A DNA stretch of 64,000 nucleotides from JAHEJE01 sp965216335 (GTDB taxonomy: Bacteria > Pseudomonadota > Alphaproteobacteria > Rhizobiales > Aestuariivirgaceae). Below, in pieces: positions 53,844-61,976 of the stretch. The stretch is taken from positions 3,596,001 to 3,660,000 of the forward strand of contig OZ244154.1 in assembly GCA_965216335.1 (NCBI GenBank), in the 5' to 3' direction. The first letter of the stretch is position 1. Every line of letters begins with the position of its first letter. The notes under the pieces are model-generated. The model saw only the letters and a program-made list of their open reading frames with translations, did no database searches and had not been told where the DNA came from. The position numbers and the translations under genes are program-made.

Positions 53844-54854
53844 ATGAGCAGCCACGACATCTTCGAGCTGGGCGACGTTACACTACTCTCAGGCGCCGTG
53901 CTGCCTGCTGCCCGGCTCGCCTACAAGGCCTACGGCACCCTCAATGCGGCAGGCGACAACGTCGTCGTCTTGCCGACCTTCTACACCGGCACGCATGTGC
54001 GCAACGAAGGCTTCTTCGGCCCGGGCCGCGCCATCGACCCGGCCCGCCACTTCGTCGTCTCGATCAATCTGTTCGGCAACGGCCTGTCGTCATCGCCGTC
54101 CAACACGCCGGCACCGCGCGATGGACCCCGGTTTCCCGATGTTACGCTGTGGGACAACATTGCCTGCCAGCACCGCCTGCTGACGGAGCATTTGAGAGTC
54201 GAGCGCATCGCACTGGTCGCCGGCTGGTCGATGGCCGGCTGCCAGTCCTACCAGTGGGCCGCCCAGTACCCGGACATGGTCAAAGCCATTCTGCCGTTCT
54301 GCGCCTCGGCCAAAACCTCGCCGCACAACTACGTATTCCTGGAAGGCGTCAAGGCAGCCTTGCTCGCCGATCCGGACTGGAACGGTGGCGACTACGACAT
54401 CCCGCCGGCCCGCGGCCTTGATGCCTTTGGCCGCGTCTATGCTGGCTGGGCTTTTTCGCAGACCTTCTACCGCGACGGTCTCTACCGTCAGCTCGGCTAT
54501 GACAGCCCCGATGATCTGTTGTCCGACTGGGGCCGCGATCATGCAGAGAACTGGGACGCCAACAACCTGCTCGCCAAGCTGAAGACCTGGCAACTTGGTG
54601 ACATCAGCGCCAACCCGCTCTACGGCGGCGATTTCCCCATGGCGCTGGCGACCATCAAGGCCCGCGCCATTCTGGTGCCATGCAGCGAAGACCTCTATTT
54701 CCCGCCGGCCGACAATGCCATTGAAGCCAAACACATGCCGAACGCCGAGTTGCGGGTGTTCAACTCCCCCTGGGGCCACTGCGTCGCCAACCCGGGCAAC
54801 GAACCCGCCTTCGAAAGCTTCCTCGACGACTGCATCCGCGAATTGATGGGTTAG
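53844..54854 (+). CDS. alpha/beta hydrolase, MetX (homoserine acyltransferase)-like
   Basis: 336 residues. MetX-like alpha/beta hydrolase: LAYKAYGTLNA near the start, VSINLFGNGLSSSPSN, the nucleophile in GWSMAG (Ser129), CSEDLYFPP (Asp) and SPWGHC (His). MetX proper has a similar triad but normally DP-[FY]-[DN] and GGSMGG near the nucleophile, so this member is probably a relative with another acyl or amide substrate. The start is ATG 53844; a GTG at 53841 sits directly before it. It overlaps the promoter-free gap of 3 bp after the ligase, so co-transcribed. Confidence 0.8.
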   Translation: MSSHDIFELGDVTLLSGAVLPAARLAYKAYGTLNAAGDNVVVLPTFYTGTHVRNEGFFGPGRAIDPARHFVVSINLFGNGLSSSPSNTPAPRDGPRFPDVTLWDNIACQHRLLTEHLRVERIALVAGWSMAGCQSYQWAAQYPDMVKAILPFCASAKTSPHNYVFLEGVKAALLADPDWNGGDYDIPPARGLDAFGRVYAGWAFSQTFYRDGLYRQLGYDSPDDLLSDWGRDHAENWDANNLLAKLKTWQLGDISANPLYGGDFPMALATIKARAILVPCSEDLYFPPADNAIEAKHMPNAELRVFNSPWGHCVANPGNEPAFESFLDDCIRELMG

Positions 54855-54938
54855 AGTCCGGCAGAAGATGCATGGTGTTCGGCATGTGGCCTGATTCCGC
54901 CTGTGCCATGAATTCCAACTCGTCTCGGTTGCTGCCCG

Positions 54939-55403
54939 CTACTGCTGAATGGTTTCCACAAAGCGGACGAGCCTGTCGATGCGGGCTTGCACTTCCTTTT
55001 CAGCCGTATTGATGTCTTCCTGCAAAAGCCCGCCGGCATTGGCCTGCAGGCGGAACCAGTAACCCCAGACCGGCATTTCCGCGCTGCCGTGCGCGGCAGG
55101 CAGATTGCGGCCGTCGATACGTTGCCTGACGAATTCGGCGGGATAAGACCCGCCAGTGCGCTTACTGATCGTACGCAGGTCCGGCGGTGGTTCGCGCAGG
55201 GTTACGGCCACCGGCCCGCTGCCGTCGCCCTCACGACCGTGGCATGGTCCACACCAGGCCAGAAAGTCCAGCGCCGCCTGCTCGAAGGCCTCACCCTCCG
55301 GTGGCGGAGCGTCGCCGGTCTGGTCGTCGCCGGATGCTGCACCGGCCATGCCACATGCAAGAGCGCCCGCGAACAGCAATGAAAGGATCGTGGAAGTCTT
55401 CAT
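54939..55403 (-). CDS. exported cytochrome c
   Basis: 154 residues. Signal peptide (LSLLFAGALACGMAGAASG), one haem-binding CGPCH (51-55), and a candidate axial Met at 110 in AEMPVWGYW. GGAG is six bases before ATG 55403, which is preferred over an in-frame upstream start. Probable soluble periplasmic electron carrier or small subunit of a respiratory enzyme. An FNR-like box 59 bp upstream suggests oxygen-dependent control. Confidence 0.85.
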   Translation of the reverse strand: MKTSTILSLLFAGALACGMAGAASGDDQTGDAPPPEGEAFEQAALDFLAWCGPCHGREGDGSGPVAVTLREPPPDLRTISKRTGGSYPAEFVRQRIDGRNLPAAHGSAEMPVWGYWFRLQANAGGLLQEDINTAEKEVQARIDRLVRFVETIQQ

Positions 55404-55461
55404 CGTGTGCTCCGTGTTTCGAACTGCCGTCCAAGTGTGCCCGGTTCCCGGATATGGCCTG

Positions 55462-55475
55462 TTGATGCAGGTCAA
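55462..55475. promoter_or_regulatory. FNR/FixK-type box
   Basis: TTGATGCAGGTCAA (TTGAT-N4-GTCAA). Its centre is 65 bp upstream of the cytochrome c start, as expected for an activated promoter, and 41 bp upstream of the small exported protein gene on the other strand, so it may serve both. Confidence 0.55.
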
Positions 55476-55509
55476 GGACTTTTGCATGTCCCGCATGGTT
55501 CATTGACGC

Positions 55510-55821
55510 ATGCTGTACACAAGAACGCAAACACGAACCGGCAGGTTGCCGGGGGTGTTGTTGGGCGCAATTCTCATAGCCGCAGCACCGGTTGCCGCAG
55601 CCGCCGAGGACGAACCATGGCGCGCCGAGCTGCGTACCCAGCTTGAGGCCGACCAGCAGTGCGATTTGAACTACCTGACCGATGTCCGCCAGTTCGAATT
55701 GCTTGGCAAGAAAACGATCGCGGCCCGTGCCCACTGCATGGACAAGCGCGCTTTCGATGTCGAACGCTCCGGTTCCGAGACATCGTTCCGCATCGAAATC
55801 TGCGCGACGGTCAGCTGCTGA
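55510..55821 (+). CDS. small exported hypothetical protein
   Basis: 103 residues. A signal peptide (GVLLGAILIAAAPVAAAAED) precedes about 70 residues with four cysteines (CDLNYLTDV, HCMDKRAFDVERSGS, IEICATVSC), consistent with disulfides. The ending C-x-x-V-x-C recalls other small alphaproteobacterial periplasmic proteins of unknown function. ATG 55510 has no good Shine-Dalgarno. Divergent to the cytochrome c gene and converging with the channel gene. Confidence 0.6.
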   Translation: MLYTRTQTRTGRLPGVLLGAILIAAAPVAAAAEDEPWRAELRTQLEADQQCDLNYLTDVRQFELLGKKTIAARAHCMDKRAFDVERSGSETSFRIEICATVSC

Positions 55822-55858
55822 TCAACCTGGAACGAAAAGTGCTCTACATGCGCAACGG

Positions 55859-56638
55859 CTACGACTTCTTCGGCCGCAGGTAGATCATCCAGTAGACCAG
55901 TGCCACAAACACACCGCCGCCGATGACGTTGCCAGCCGTCACGAAAGCGATGTTGTGCAAGAAGCCGGGAATATCCGGCGCCAGGCTGCCGTTGAGCATC
56001 ACCAGCGGCATCACGTACATGTTGGCTACCGAGTGCTCGAAGCCGGCCCCGACGAAGGCGGCAATCGGAAAGATGATCGCCAGGATCTTGCCTGACACCC
56101 GCTGTGCGGCAAAGCTCAGCCACACCGCGAGACACACCAGCACATTGCACAGGATGCCGCGCAGAAACGCCTCGACCCACGTCAGCGCCAACTTGCCTTC
56201 GGCAATCGCCACGGCATTGGCCGCTACGGCTCCGTTGCCGATGTCGAGAATGCCCGACCAGGCAACGCACATCGCGGTTGCCAGCGCGCCGATGAAATTG
56301 CCGGCATAGACGATGAGCCAGTTGCGCATCAGTTCGGCCAGCGTGACCTTGCCGTCCGCCCAGGCCATGACGATCAGGTTGTTGCCGGTGAACAGTTCCG
56401 CCCCGCCGATGACCACCAGGATCAGTCCGAGCGAAAACGCCACCCCGCCCAGCAGCCGCGTCGGCCCGAAGCCGAGTTCGCTGCCGGTCGTTACCAGGGT
56501 GTAGAACAGGGCGCCGAAGCTGATGAACGCACCGGCCAGAAGCGCCAGCATGAACAGCGGTTCGGCGGCCTGCCGCACCTTGGCCACCCCGGCTTCCTCC
56601 ACTTTGGCGGCAATCTCTGCCGGGCGGTAGCAATCCAT
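55859..56638 (-). CDS. formate/nitrite transporter family channel (FocA/NirC-like)
   Basis: 259 residues, six membrane segments with the half-repeat pattern: GAELFTGNNLIVM and FLHNIAFVTAGNVIGG, including the pore His of the family in LHNIAFVTAGN. Pentameric channels of this family carry formate, nitrite or hydrosulfide. ATG 56638 is chosen over a GTG at 56644 because GGAG lies five bases before it. Third gene after lon-like and usp, 26 bp after usp, so probably one operon. Confidence 0.9.
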   Translation of the reverse strand: MDCYRPAEIAAKVEEAGVAKVRQAAEPLFMLALLAGAFISFGALFYTLVTTGSELGFGPTRLLGGVAFSLGLILVVIGGAELFTGNNLIVMAWADGKVTLAELMRNWLIVYAGNFIGALATAMCVAWSGILDIGNGAVAANAVAIAEGKLALTWVEAFLRGILCNVLVCLAVWLSFAAQRVSGKILAIIFPIAAFVGAGFEHSVANMYVMPLVMLNGSLAPDIPGFLHNIAFVTAGNVIGGGVFVALVYWMIYLRPKKS

Positions 56639-56664
56639 GTTCACTCCATGTTGGCGAGAAACAG

Positions 56665-57522
56665 TCAGTCGCCGTGGGTACCCAGCAGCAGCACAGGTGC
56701 CCTGGTGGCGCGCAGCAGGCGGCGGGCGGCGGCGTGGTCGTTGAACGGCTCGCCGTCCATGTCGGCGATTATGAACGACGGACGGTCGTGCATGAGAACG
56801 GCGGCGACCGCTTCCGGCGCACCGGGCGGCACGCGGTGCAGGGCCAAGGCAGGGGCAGCCGCCGCCAGTTCCTGGGCGCGGTGCATGATGCGGTTGGCGG
56901 TCTCGGCATTGGCGGCCAGCGCCAGCACCATCAGCGGCACATCGAGTTCGCCGGCGATGCGCGCGCCGAGCGTGACGGTTTGAGCGCCGCTGTCGTCGCC
57001 GTCATCGATCGCCACCACCGGGCCTGGCATGGCCTGTGGCGGTCGGCGTGCGGCGATCATCAGCGCCCCGGCACTCGGCGGGGTAGTGTGAAACTCCTCG
57101 AACCACTCGAATGGATCGAAACCGCCGCCGGCGCCGGCAACCACCAGGATGTCGCCGGAGCCGGTCACCGCGTTCAACGCGCCGTGCAGCTCGCCGCGCG
57201 TGCGCTGGAAGGACCATTTCAGCCGTGCCGACCCCGCCCGCGCCGCCAGGCTGCTCTCAACGGCCGTGGCGCGATGCGAGAACGCCTGCTGCATGGCCCG
57301 GCGGGTGAGCGGCTGCGGTCGCGGGCTGCCAGACGAGACGACGCAGGCAAACGGCAGCTCGCAGACGTCGAGCATTGCCTGCTCTTCGACGAACACCCCG
57401 ACGAGTTCCGCCGAAACGGCCTTCGCCAGGATCGCGGCCGCCTCTATGGGGTAGTCGATTTCCGAGGCCGGCCTGATGCCGACCACGATCCGACCCGCCT
57501 TGAGACTGCCGGACCCGGTCAT
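56665..57522 (-). CDS. two-domain universal stress protein-like, lacking the ATP motif
   Basis: 285 residues. Two Usp-like halves are suggested by VVGIRPASEIDYPIEAAAILAKAVSAELVGVFVEE and by the second half VVAIDDGDDSGAQTVTLGARIAGELDVPLMVLALAAN, ending APVLLLGTHGD. The G-x2-G-x9-G-S ATP-binding motif is not present in either half, so it probably does not bind ATP in the usual way. It overlaps the Lon-like gene by 4 bp (ATGA). Confidence 0.7.
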   Translation of the reverse strand: MTGSGSLKAGRIVVGIRPASEIDYPIEAAAILAKAVSAELVGVFVEEQAMLDVCELPFACVVSSGSPRPQPLTRRAMQQAFSHRATAVESSLAARAGSARLKWSFQRTRGELHGALNAVTGSGDILVVAGAGGGFDPFEWFEEFHTTPPSAGALMIAARRPPQAMPGPVVAIDDGDDSGAQTVTLGARIAGELDVPLMVLALAANAETANRIMHRAQELAAAAPALALHRVPPGAPEAVAAVLMHDRPSFIIADMDGEPFNDHAAARRLLRATRAPVLLLGTHGD

Positions 57523-59975
57523 GCCGACGCCTCCCGGCCCGCCGGCTCTGCATCGTCGCTGGCAAAGCGGCGCCTGATCTCGGCAAAGCCGCGCAGACGC
57601 GCTTCGACACGTCCGAAAATCGACCCCTCCGGGTAATGACCCTGATCATCGCGGACCCCGGCCGGCATGCCGGTCATGATTTCTACTCCCTGGGCAATGT
57701 CGCTGACCGCATGGATGCGGAACCTGCCCTTCCTGCAGGCCGCCACGACGTCCGGCCGTACCATCAGATGCTGGACATTGGAGGCCGGGATCAGCACCCC
57801 CTGCCTGCCGGTCAGACCGCGCGCCGAGCAGATGTCGAAAAATCCCTCGATCTTCTGGTTGACACCGCCGATCGCTTGGACCTGGCCGTTCTGGTCGACC
57901 GAGCCGGTCACCGCCAGGGCCTGGCTGACCGGCACGCCGGCCAGCGCCGACAGCAGGGCGTAGAGCTCAGCCGAGGAGGCGCTGTCGCCGTCAACACCGC
58001 CGTAGGACTGCTCGAACACCACGCTGGCCCACAGCGACATCGGCACGTCACGGGCAAAGTTGGCGGCAAGATAGCTCGACAGGATCAAAACCCCCTTGGA
58101 GTGCAGCGGGCCGCCGAGCTTGGTTTCACGTTCGATGTCGATCACCCTGCCGGTGCCCATGCGCACCCGCGCGGTAATCCGCGCCGGCTTGCCGAAAGCG
58201 AACCGACCAACGCTGAGGACCGACAGGCCGTTCACCTGCCCGACCTGTTCGCCGTCCGTATCGACGCGGACGATTTCCCGCTCGATGGTCTCGTGCGACA
58301 GGTTGCGCACCCGGTCGGCGCGGGCAATCTGCTCGGCGCGGGCGCGTTCCACATCGCGCGCGATGATCCGCCGCCGGTTGGCCTGGCCGGCCCAGTAGTC
58401 CGCCTCGCGCATCAGGTCTGCGAGCAGACCGACCCGCAGGGAAAGCCTCTCGGCATCCTCGGCCATGCGCACCGCCTCGTCGATTACCCTCGCCACGGCC
58501 CCGGCATCGAGCGGGCGAAGCTTGTCCTTTTCGGCAACGGTGGCGATCAGCCGGCTGTACAGCGCCAGGTTTTCCTCATCGCGCGGCAGCTCCTCATTGA
58601 AGTCGGCTTCAACCTTGAACAGCTCGCCGAACTCCGGATCGGCGCTGCTCAGCATGTAGTACAGCATCCGCTCTCCGATCAGCACCACCTTGACATCGAG
58701 CGGGATCGGCTCCGGCTCCAGCGATGTGGTGCTGACCAGGCTGAACTGGCCGCCCGCGGGCACGATCGAAACGCAATTGCCGTGCAGCGCGCGCTTCAGC
58801 GCGTCCCAGGCAAAGGGTTCGGTCAACACCTTGCGGGCATCGAGCACCAGATAACCGCCGTTTGCGTTATGCAGCGCCCCGGGCCGGATCATGGTGAAAT
58901 CGGTCACCAGAGCGCCGAACTGGGCTTTCTGCTCGATCCGGCCGATCAGGTTGGGCATGGTCGGATAGTCCTCCGACACGATCGGGGCGCCCTTGCTGCC
59001 ACCTTCGCTGCCGTCGGCGACGACGACGTTGACCAGATAGCGATTGAAGCGCTGACCGGCCAGGGCGCGCTGCATTGCGTCTCCGCCCGCTTCGGCCTCC
59101 GCCTGGGGCAGAAACAGCTCGGCATTGCGCGTCAGGTCCTTGCGGATGTCCTCCAGGCGCTCAAGGATCGCGGTGACCTTGGCAAACCTGTCGGCAACAG
59201 CCTTGATACTGGCCTCGACCGTTACGCCGATGATCTCGCCATTGAGTGCCCGGATACTGTCGCGGTGGCGCTTTTCCAATTGCGGCATGCGTTCAAGGAT
59301 CGTCGCCAGTTCCTTTTGCAGCACGCCGATCTTTTCCTCGATCTCGCGGCGCTGATCCTCAGGCAGCTCGTTGAAGACGTCCGGCTTGATGACCTGGCCG
59401 TCCTGCATCGGCGCCAGGGCAAACCCCATCGGCGTGCGCAGAATGCCGACGCTCTGGGCCTCGGCCTTGCGCCTCAAATCTTCGAACGCGGCCTCCTGGG
59501 CTTCCTCGAACTGGGCATCGATAGCCTGGCGCTTCTCGCGATACTCGTCGGACTGGAACTGGGCCGGAATGGCCGCCTGCAGGTCGCTTACCAGTTCACC
59601 CATGGCATCGCGAAAGGCGATCGCCGTGCCGTTCGGCAGCCGCAATGCCCTGGGCCGGTGGGCATCTTCGAAATTGTGCACATAGACCCAGTCGTCGGGC
59701 GTCGCTTCCAGCGCGGCCTTGGTCTTGAGGTAGGACAGCACCGCCGTGTGCCGGCCGGTGCCCTGGGGTCCGAGCACGAACATATTGTAGCCGGGCCGGT
59801 CGATCCCGGCCCCGAACCTGATGGCGCCCAGTGCCCGGTCCTGACCGACCAGAGTATCAATCGGATCCAGCTCCCTGGTCGACCTGAACCCCAGGCTCTT
59901 GGGCGCACACACGCGCCGCAACTGCGTCGCCGGCAGTGCTTTGGCGGGTTTATGTCGGGATGTTTTGCGGGCCAT
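57519..59975 (-). CDS. Lon-like ATP-dependent protease (LonB-type, AAA_32)
   Basis: 818 residues from ATG 59975. The N-terminal AAA-like region has the loop GPQGTGRHT, where the usual P-loop Lys is Arg, as in many members of this branch. The C-terminal Lon protease domain has the catalytic Ser665 in DGDSASSAEL and Lys708 in GGVNQKIEGF, 43 residues apart, the correct dyad spacing. A helical insert of about 200 residues follows the loop. It lacks a classic LON N-domain, so it is not housekeeping LonA. Operon with a Usp and an FNT channel. Confidence 0.85.
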   Translation of the reverse strand: MARKTSRHKPAKALPATQLRRVCAPKSLGFRSTRELDPIDTLVGQDRALGAIRFGAGIDRPGYNMFVLGPQGTGRHTAVLSYLKTKAALEATPDDWVYVHNFEDAHRPRALRLPNGTAIAFRDAMGELVSDLQAAIPAQFQSDEYREKRQAIDAQFEEAQEAAFEDLRRKAEAQSVGILRTPMGFALAPMQDGQVIKPDVFNELPEDQRREIEEKIGVLQKELATILERMPQLEKRHRDSIRALNGEIIGVTVEASIKAVADRFAKVTAILERLEDIRKDLTRNAELFLPQAEAEAGGDAMQRALAGQRFNRYLVNVVVADGSEGGSKGAPIVSEDYPTMPNLIGRIEQKAQFGALVTDFTMIRPGALHNANGGYLVLDARKVLTEPFAWDALKRALHGNCVSIVPAGGQFSLVSTTSLEPEPIPLDVKVVLIGERMLYYMLSSADPEFGELFKVEADFNEELPRDEENLALYSRLIATVAEKDKLRPLDAGAVARVIDEAVRMAEDAERLSLRVGLLADLMREADYWAGQANRRRIIARDVERARAEQIARADRVRNLSHETIEREIVRVDTDGEQVGQVNGLSVLSVGRFAFGKPARITARVRMGTGRVIDIERETKLGGPLHSKGVLILSSYLAANFARDVPMSLWASVVFEQSYGGVDGDSASSAELYALLSALAGVPVSQALAVTGSVDQNGQVQAIGGVNQKIEGFFDICSARGLTGRQGVLIPASNVQHLMVRPDVVAACRKGRFRIHAVSDIAQGVEIMTGMPAGVRDDQGHYPEGSIFGRVEARLRGFAEIRRRFASDDAEPAGREASA

Positions 59976-60094
59976 AGAAAAGGGGAGCTCCAAATGCGTC
60001 TTCGGACGGTTTTACAATAGCCAACGCCAGGGGGGCGAGGCAATCCGGTCAAGTAATTCCATATGATCGGAAAGTGCTCTGGCAGGCACGAAAA

Positions 60095-60122
60095 AGCCCG
60101 GCAGGATGTCTCCTGCCGGGCT
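60095..60122 (-). terminator. Rho-independent terminator of carD
   Basis: AGCCCGGCAGGA pairs with TCCTGCCGGGCT (12 bp) across TGTC. The A-run before it on the plus strand gives a T-run on the minus strand, directly after carD. Confidence 0.85.
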
Positions 60123-60137
60123 CCGGTCTCTGCAATG

Positions 60138-60177
60138 TCAGGCCGCCTACGATCAGGCCGCCTACGATCAGGCCGCC
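60138..60177 (-). repeat. 15-bp tandem repeat spanning the carD stop codon
   Basis: Two perfect copies of a 15-bp unit (TCAGGCCGCCTACGA, 60138-60152 and 60153-60167) and a third partial copy that contains the stop codon. Reading the minus strand, the stop codon TGA appears three times at 15-bp steps. A slippage-type duplication at the gene end; extra stops make it harmless. Confidence 0.85.
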
Positions 60178-60743
60178 GCCTCTTCGGCGCCTTCGGCCTC
60201 TTCCGGCTCCTTTACCGCCCGGCTGGCCGAGTTTTCCATGATCCCCTCGATCTCGGATATGGCGGCCGCCTCGTCATACTTCTTCACGGCAGCGATCTCG
60301 CGGGCCATGCGGTCCAGAGCGCTTTCGTAAAGCTGGCGCTCGGAGTAGGACTGTTCGGGCTGGCGGTCGGTACGGAACAGGTCGCGCACCACCTCGGCCA
60401 CGGCAATCAGGTCGCCGGAATTGATCTTGGCTTCATACTCCTGGGCCCGGCGCGACCACATGGTGCGCTTGATCCGGGCACGGCCCTTAAGAACCTTCAG
60501 AGCTTGCTCGACCAGGGCCTTGTCGGAAAGCTTGCGCATGCCGACGGTGTCCACCTTGTTGGTCGGAACGCGCAGACGCATCTTTTCCTTGTCGAAATCG
60601 ATCACGTAAAGCTCAAGCTTTGCGCCGGCGATCTCCTGCTCCTCGATATCTACGATCTTGCCGACACCGTGGGTGGGATACACCACAAACTCGTTGGCTT
60701 TGAACTTCAGCTTCTTGGCTTTTGTTTTCTTTTCGCCCGCCAT
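60168..60743 (-). CDS. carD: CarD-family transcriptional regulator
   Basis: 191 residues. It has the CarD/RID fold: FKANEFVVYPTHGVGKIVDIEEQEIAGAKLELYVIDFDKEKMRLRVPTNK (RNA polymerase beta-interacting Tudor-like domain), then the basic DNA-binding helical domain with RAQEYEAKINSGDLIAVAEVVRDLFR. It stabilises the open promoter complex. The C-terminal tail is Glu/Ala-rich (EEAEGAEEAAA). Conserved neighbour of fdxA in Hyphomicrobiales. Transcription ends at the terminator at 60095-60122. Confidence 0.93.
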   Translation of the reverse strand: MAGEKKTKAKKLKFKANEFVVYPTHGVGKIVDIEEQEIAGAKLELYVIDFDKEKMRLRVPTNKVDTVGMRKLSDKALVEQALKVLKGRARIKRTMWSRRAQEYEAKINSGDLIAVAEVVRDLFRTDRQPEQSYSERQLYESALDRMAREIAAVKKYDEAAAISEIEGIMENSASRAVKEPEEAEGAEEAAA

Positions 60744-60995
60744 ACTCGTTTCTTACCTCGCCACTGTTGCAGCCCCTCCAGGGCCGTGAATTCCAGCTTC
60801 GAACGTCACGAAGCCATGGTTGCCCGTTCCTTGCAGGGTGTACTCCCTGATAAACCGGCAGTCAGGCGGCCAACCGCCCTTGCCCGCGCGAAGCGGACCG
60901 ATATGCTGCGAATAAGAGAAGACTGCCCAGCCTGCCTGAAAAGCTCCCACAATCCAATGCCGGTCAAGCCCCCTATCAAAATGGCGAAAAAAATG

Positions 60996-61015
60996 CCGGG
61001 CCCTGCTAAGCCCGG
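60996..61015. terminator. bidirectional terminator-like hairpin
   Basis: CCGGGC and GCCCGG pair with an 8-base loop; an A-run on one side and TGATTTTTC on the other give T-runs in both directions. It lies in the 467-bp gap between carD and fdxA and could end fdxA transcription. Confidence 0.55.
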
Positions 61016-61097
61016 TGATTTTTCAAACCATAATCACTGCATTGATGTGTATATAACACACTATTAGGAAAGATTAAAGGGTTGTGCAGTGCAAAAC

Positions 61098-61168
61098 GGC
61101 CAATTACGCCGCAATCCGGACCGGTTGCGGCGGAATTGGTTAACGCTGTTCTGCCGAATTGGCCGGCA
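61098..61168. promoter_or_regulatory. overlapping palindromes downstream of fdxA
   Basis: A 20-bp stem with one mismatch and one bulge pairs 61100-61119 with 61121-61139. The outer CGGCCAATT (61098-61106) can instead pair with AATTGGCCG (61157-61165), and a third hairpin TGCCG/CGGCA lies at 61152-61168. The alternatives exclude one another. Located 46-113 nt after the fdxA stop on the minus strand. No gene is seen in the 60744-61210 gap. Confidence 0.5.
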
Positions 61169-61210
61169 ATCTTGTCAAAGTGGCGGCAGCGAAGGGCCCG
61201 TCAGCGCCGA

Positions 61211-61549
61211 TCAATCGCCTTCGCCGGGCTCTGCCGAGAAGTACTTCTCGAACTTGCCTTCTTCGCCGTCATGTTTTTCAGCGCCCGGTTCCTGTTCGCG
61301 CTTTGCCGTGATGTTGGGCCAGATGTCCGCGTATTCGGTGTTGAGTTCAAGCCATTTCTCCAACCCCGGCTCGGTGTCCGGCTTGATCGCTTCGGCCGGG
61401 CATTCCGGCTCGCAGACCCCGCAGTCGATGCACTCATCCGGATGGATGACGAGCATGTTCTCGCCCTCGTAGAAGCAGTCCACCGGACACACTTCAACAC
61501 AGTCCATGTACTTGCACTTGATGCAGTTCTCGATGACGATGTAGGTCAT
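61211..61549 (-). CDS. fdxA: seven-iron ferredoxin FdxA
   Basis: 112 residues. Cys9, 12?, 17, 21 and 25 with Cys40, 43, 46 and 50 form the 3Fe-4S/4Fe-4S pattern (ENCIKCKYMDCVEVCPVDC, then DECIDCGVCEPECP). FdxA-type, 7Fe ferredoxins carry electrons in the cytoplasm. Its position between the S4 gene and carD is the typical Hyphomicrobiales order. An in-frame ATG at 61549 starts the canonical MTYIV. Confidence 0.95.
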   Translation of the reverse strand: MTYIVIENCIKCKYMDCVEVCPVDCFYEGENMLVIHPDECIDCGVCEPECPAEAIKPDTEPGLEKWLELNTEYADIWPNITAKREQEPGAEKHDGEEGKFEKYFSAEPGEGD

Positions 61550-61660
61550 GATCCCAAAGACGATCCTGTATTTGTCATGTCATGAAATGGCCGGCAGCAC
61601 CGCCAGCCCATCTGATCGCCGCCATATAGCAAGCCCGGCCCGGCTTGTGCACCCCCAAAT

Positions 61661-61969
61661 TCATTCACCTTGTGTCGAATGCGTGCTCCCGCCGGCAGCC
61701 CGACAGTTCAAATCCGCATAGAGTCCGGCCGCCTCGGAGGCCGGGCCGCGGCGGGTGGCCAGCTGCAGGATTTCGACGGTGCGGACCCGCCCGCCGTGAA
61801 AGAAGGTCAGAATGTCACCGGGCCGCACGGTTTGCGCGGGCTTGCTGATCTTGGCGCTGTTCAGGCGGACCTTGCCCTTGCTCACCAGGCTGGCGGCCAG
61901 GGTGCGGGTCTTGAGCAGGCGCGCGTGCCACAGCCACTTGTCGATGCGCTGGCCGTCCGGGTGATCCAA
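61661..61969 (-). CDS. S4-domain RNA-binding protein (HslR-like)
   Basis: 102 residues. The S4 motif QRIDKWLWHARLLKTRTLAASLVSKGKVRLNSAKISKPAQTVRPGDILTF is nearly full length, as in HslR/Hsp15, which binds blocked 50S subunits. The first codon is TTG at 61969; no ATG fits better, since the domain starts only seven residues later. Seven base pairs after the helicase stop, so likely co-transcribed with it. Confidence 0.88.
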   Translation of the reverse strand: MDHPDGQRIDKWLWHARLLKTRTLAASLVSKGKVRLNSAKISKPAQTVRPGDILTFFHGGRVRTVEILQLATRRGPASEAAGLYADLNCRAAGGSTHSTQGE

Positions 61970-61976
61970 TGCGCGG

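Noticed and set aside
55659..55883. Frameshifted continuation after the small exported protein
   Set aside because: The protein already ends in the Cys-x-x-Val-x-Cys pattern seen in similar short proteins, and the downstream bases belong to the end of the convergent channel gene.
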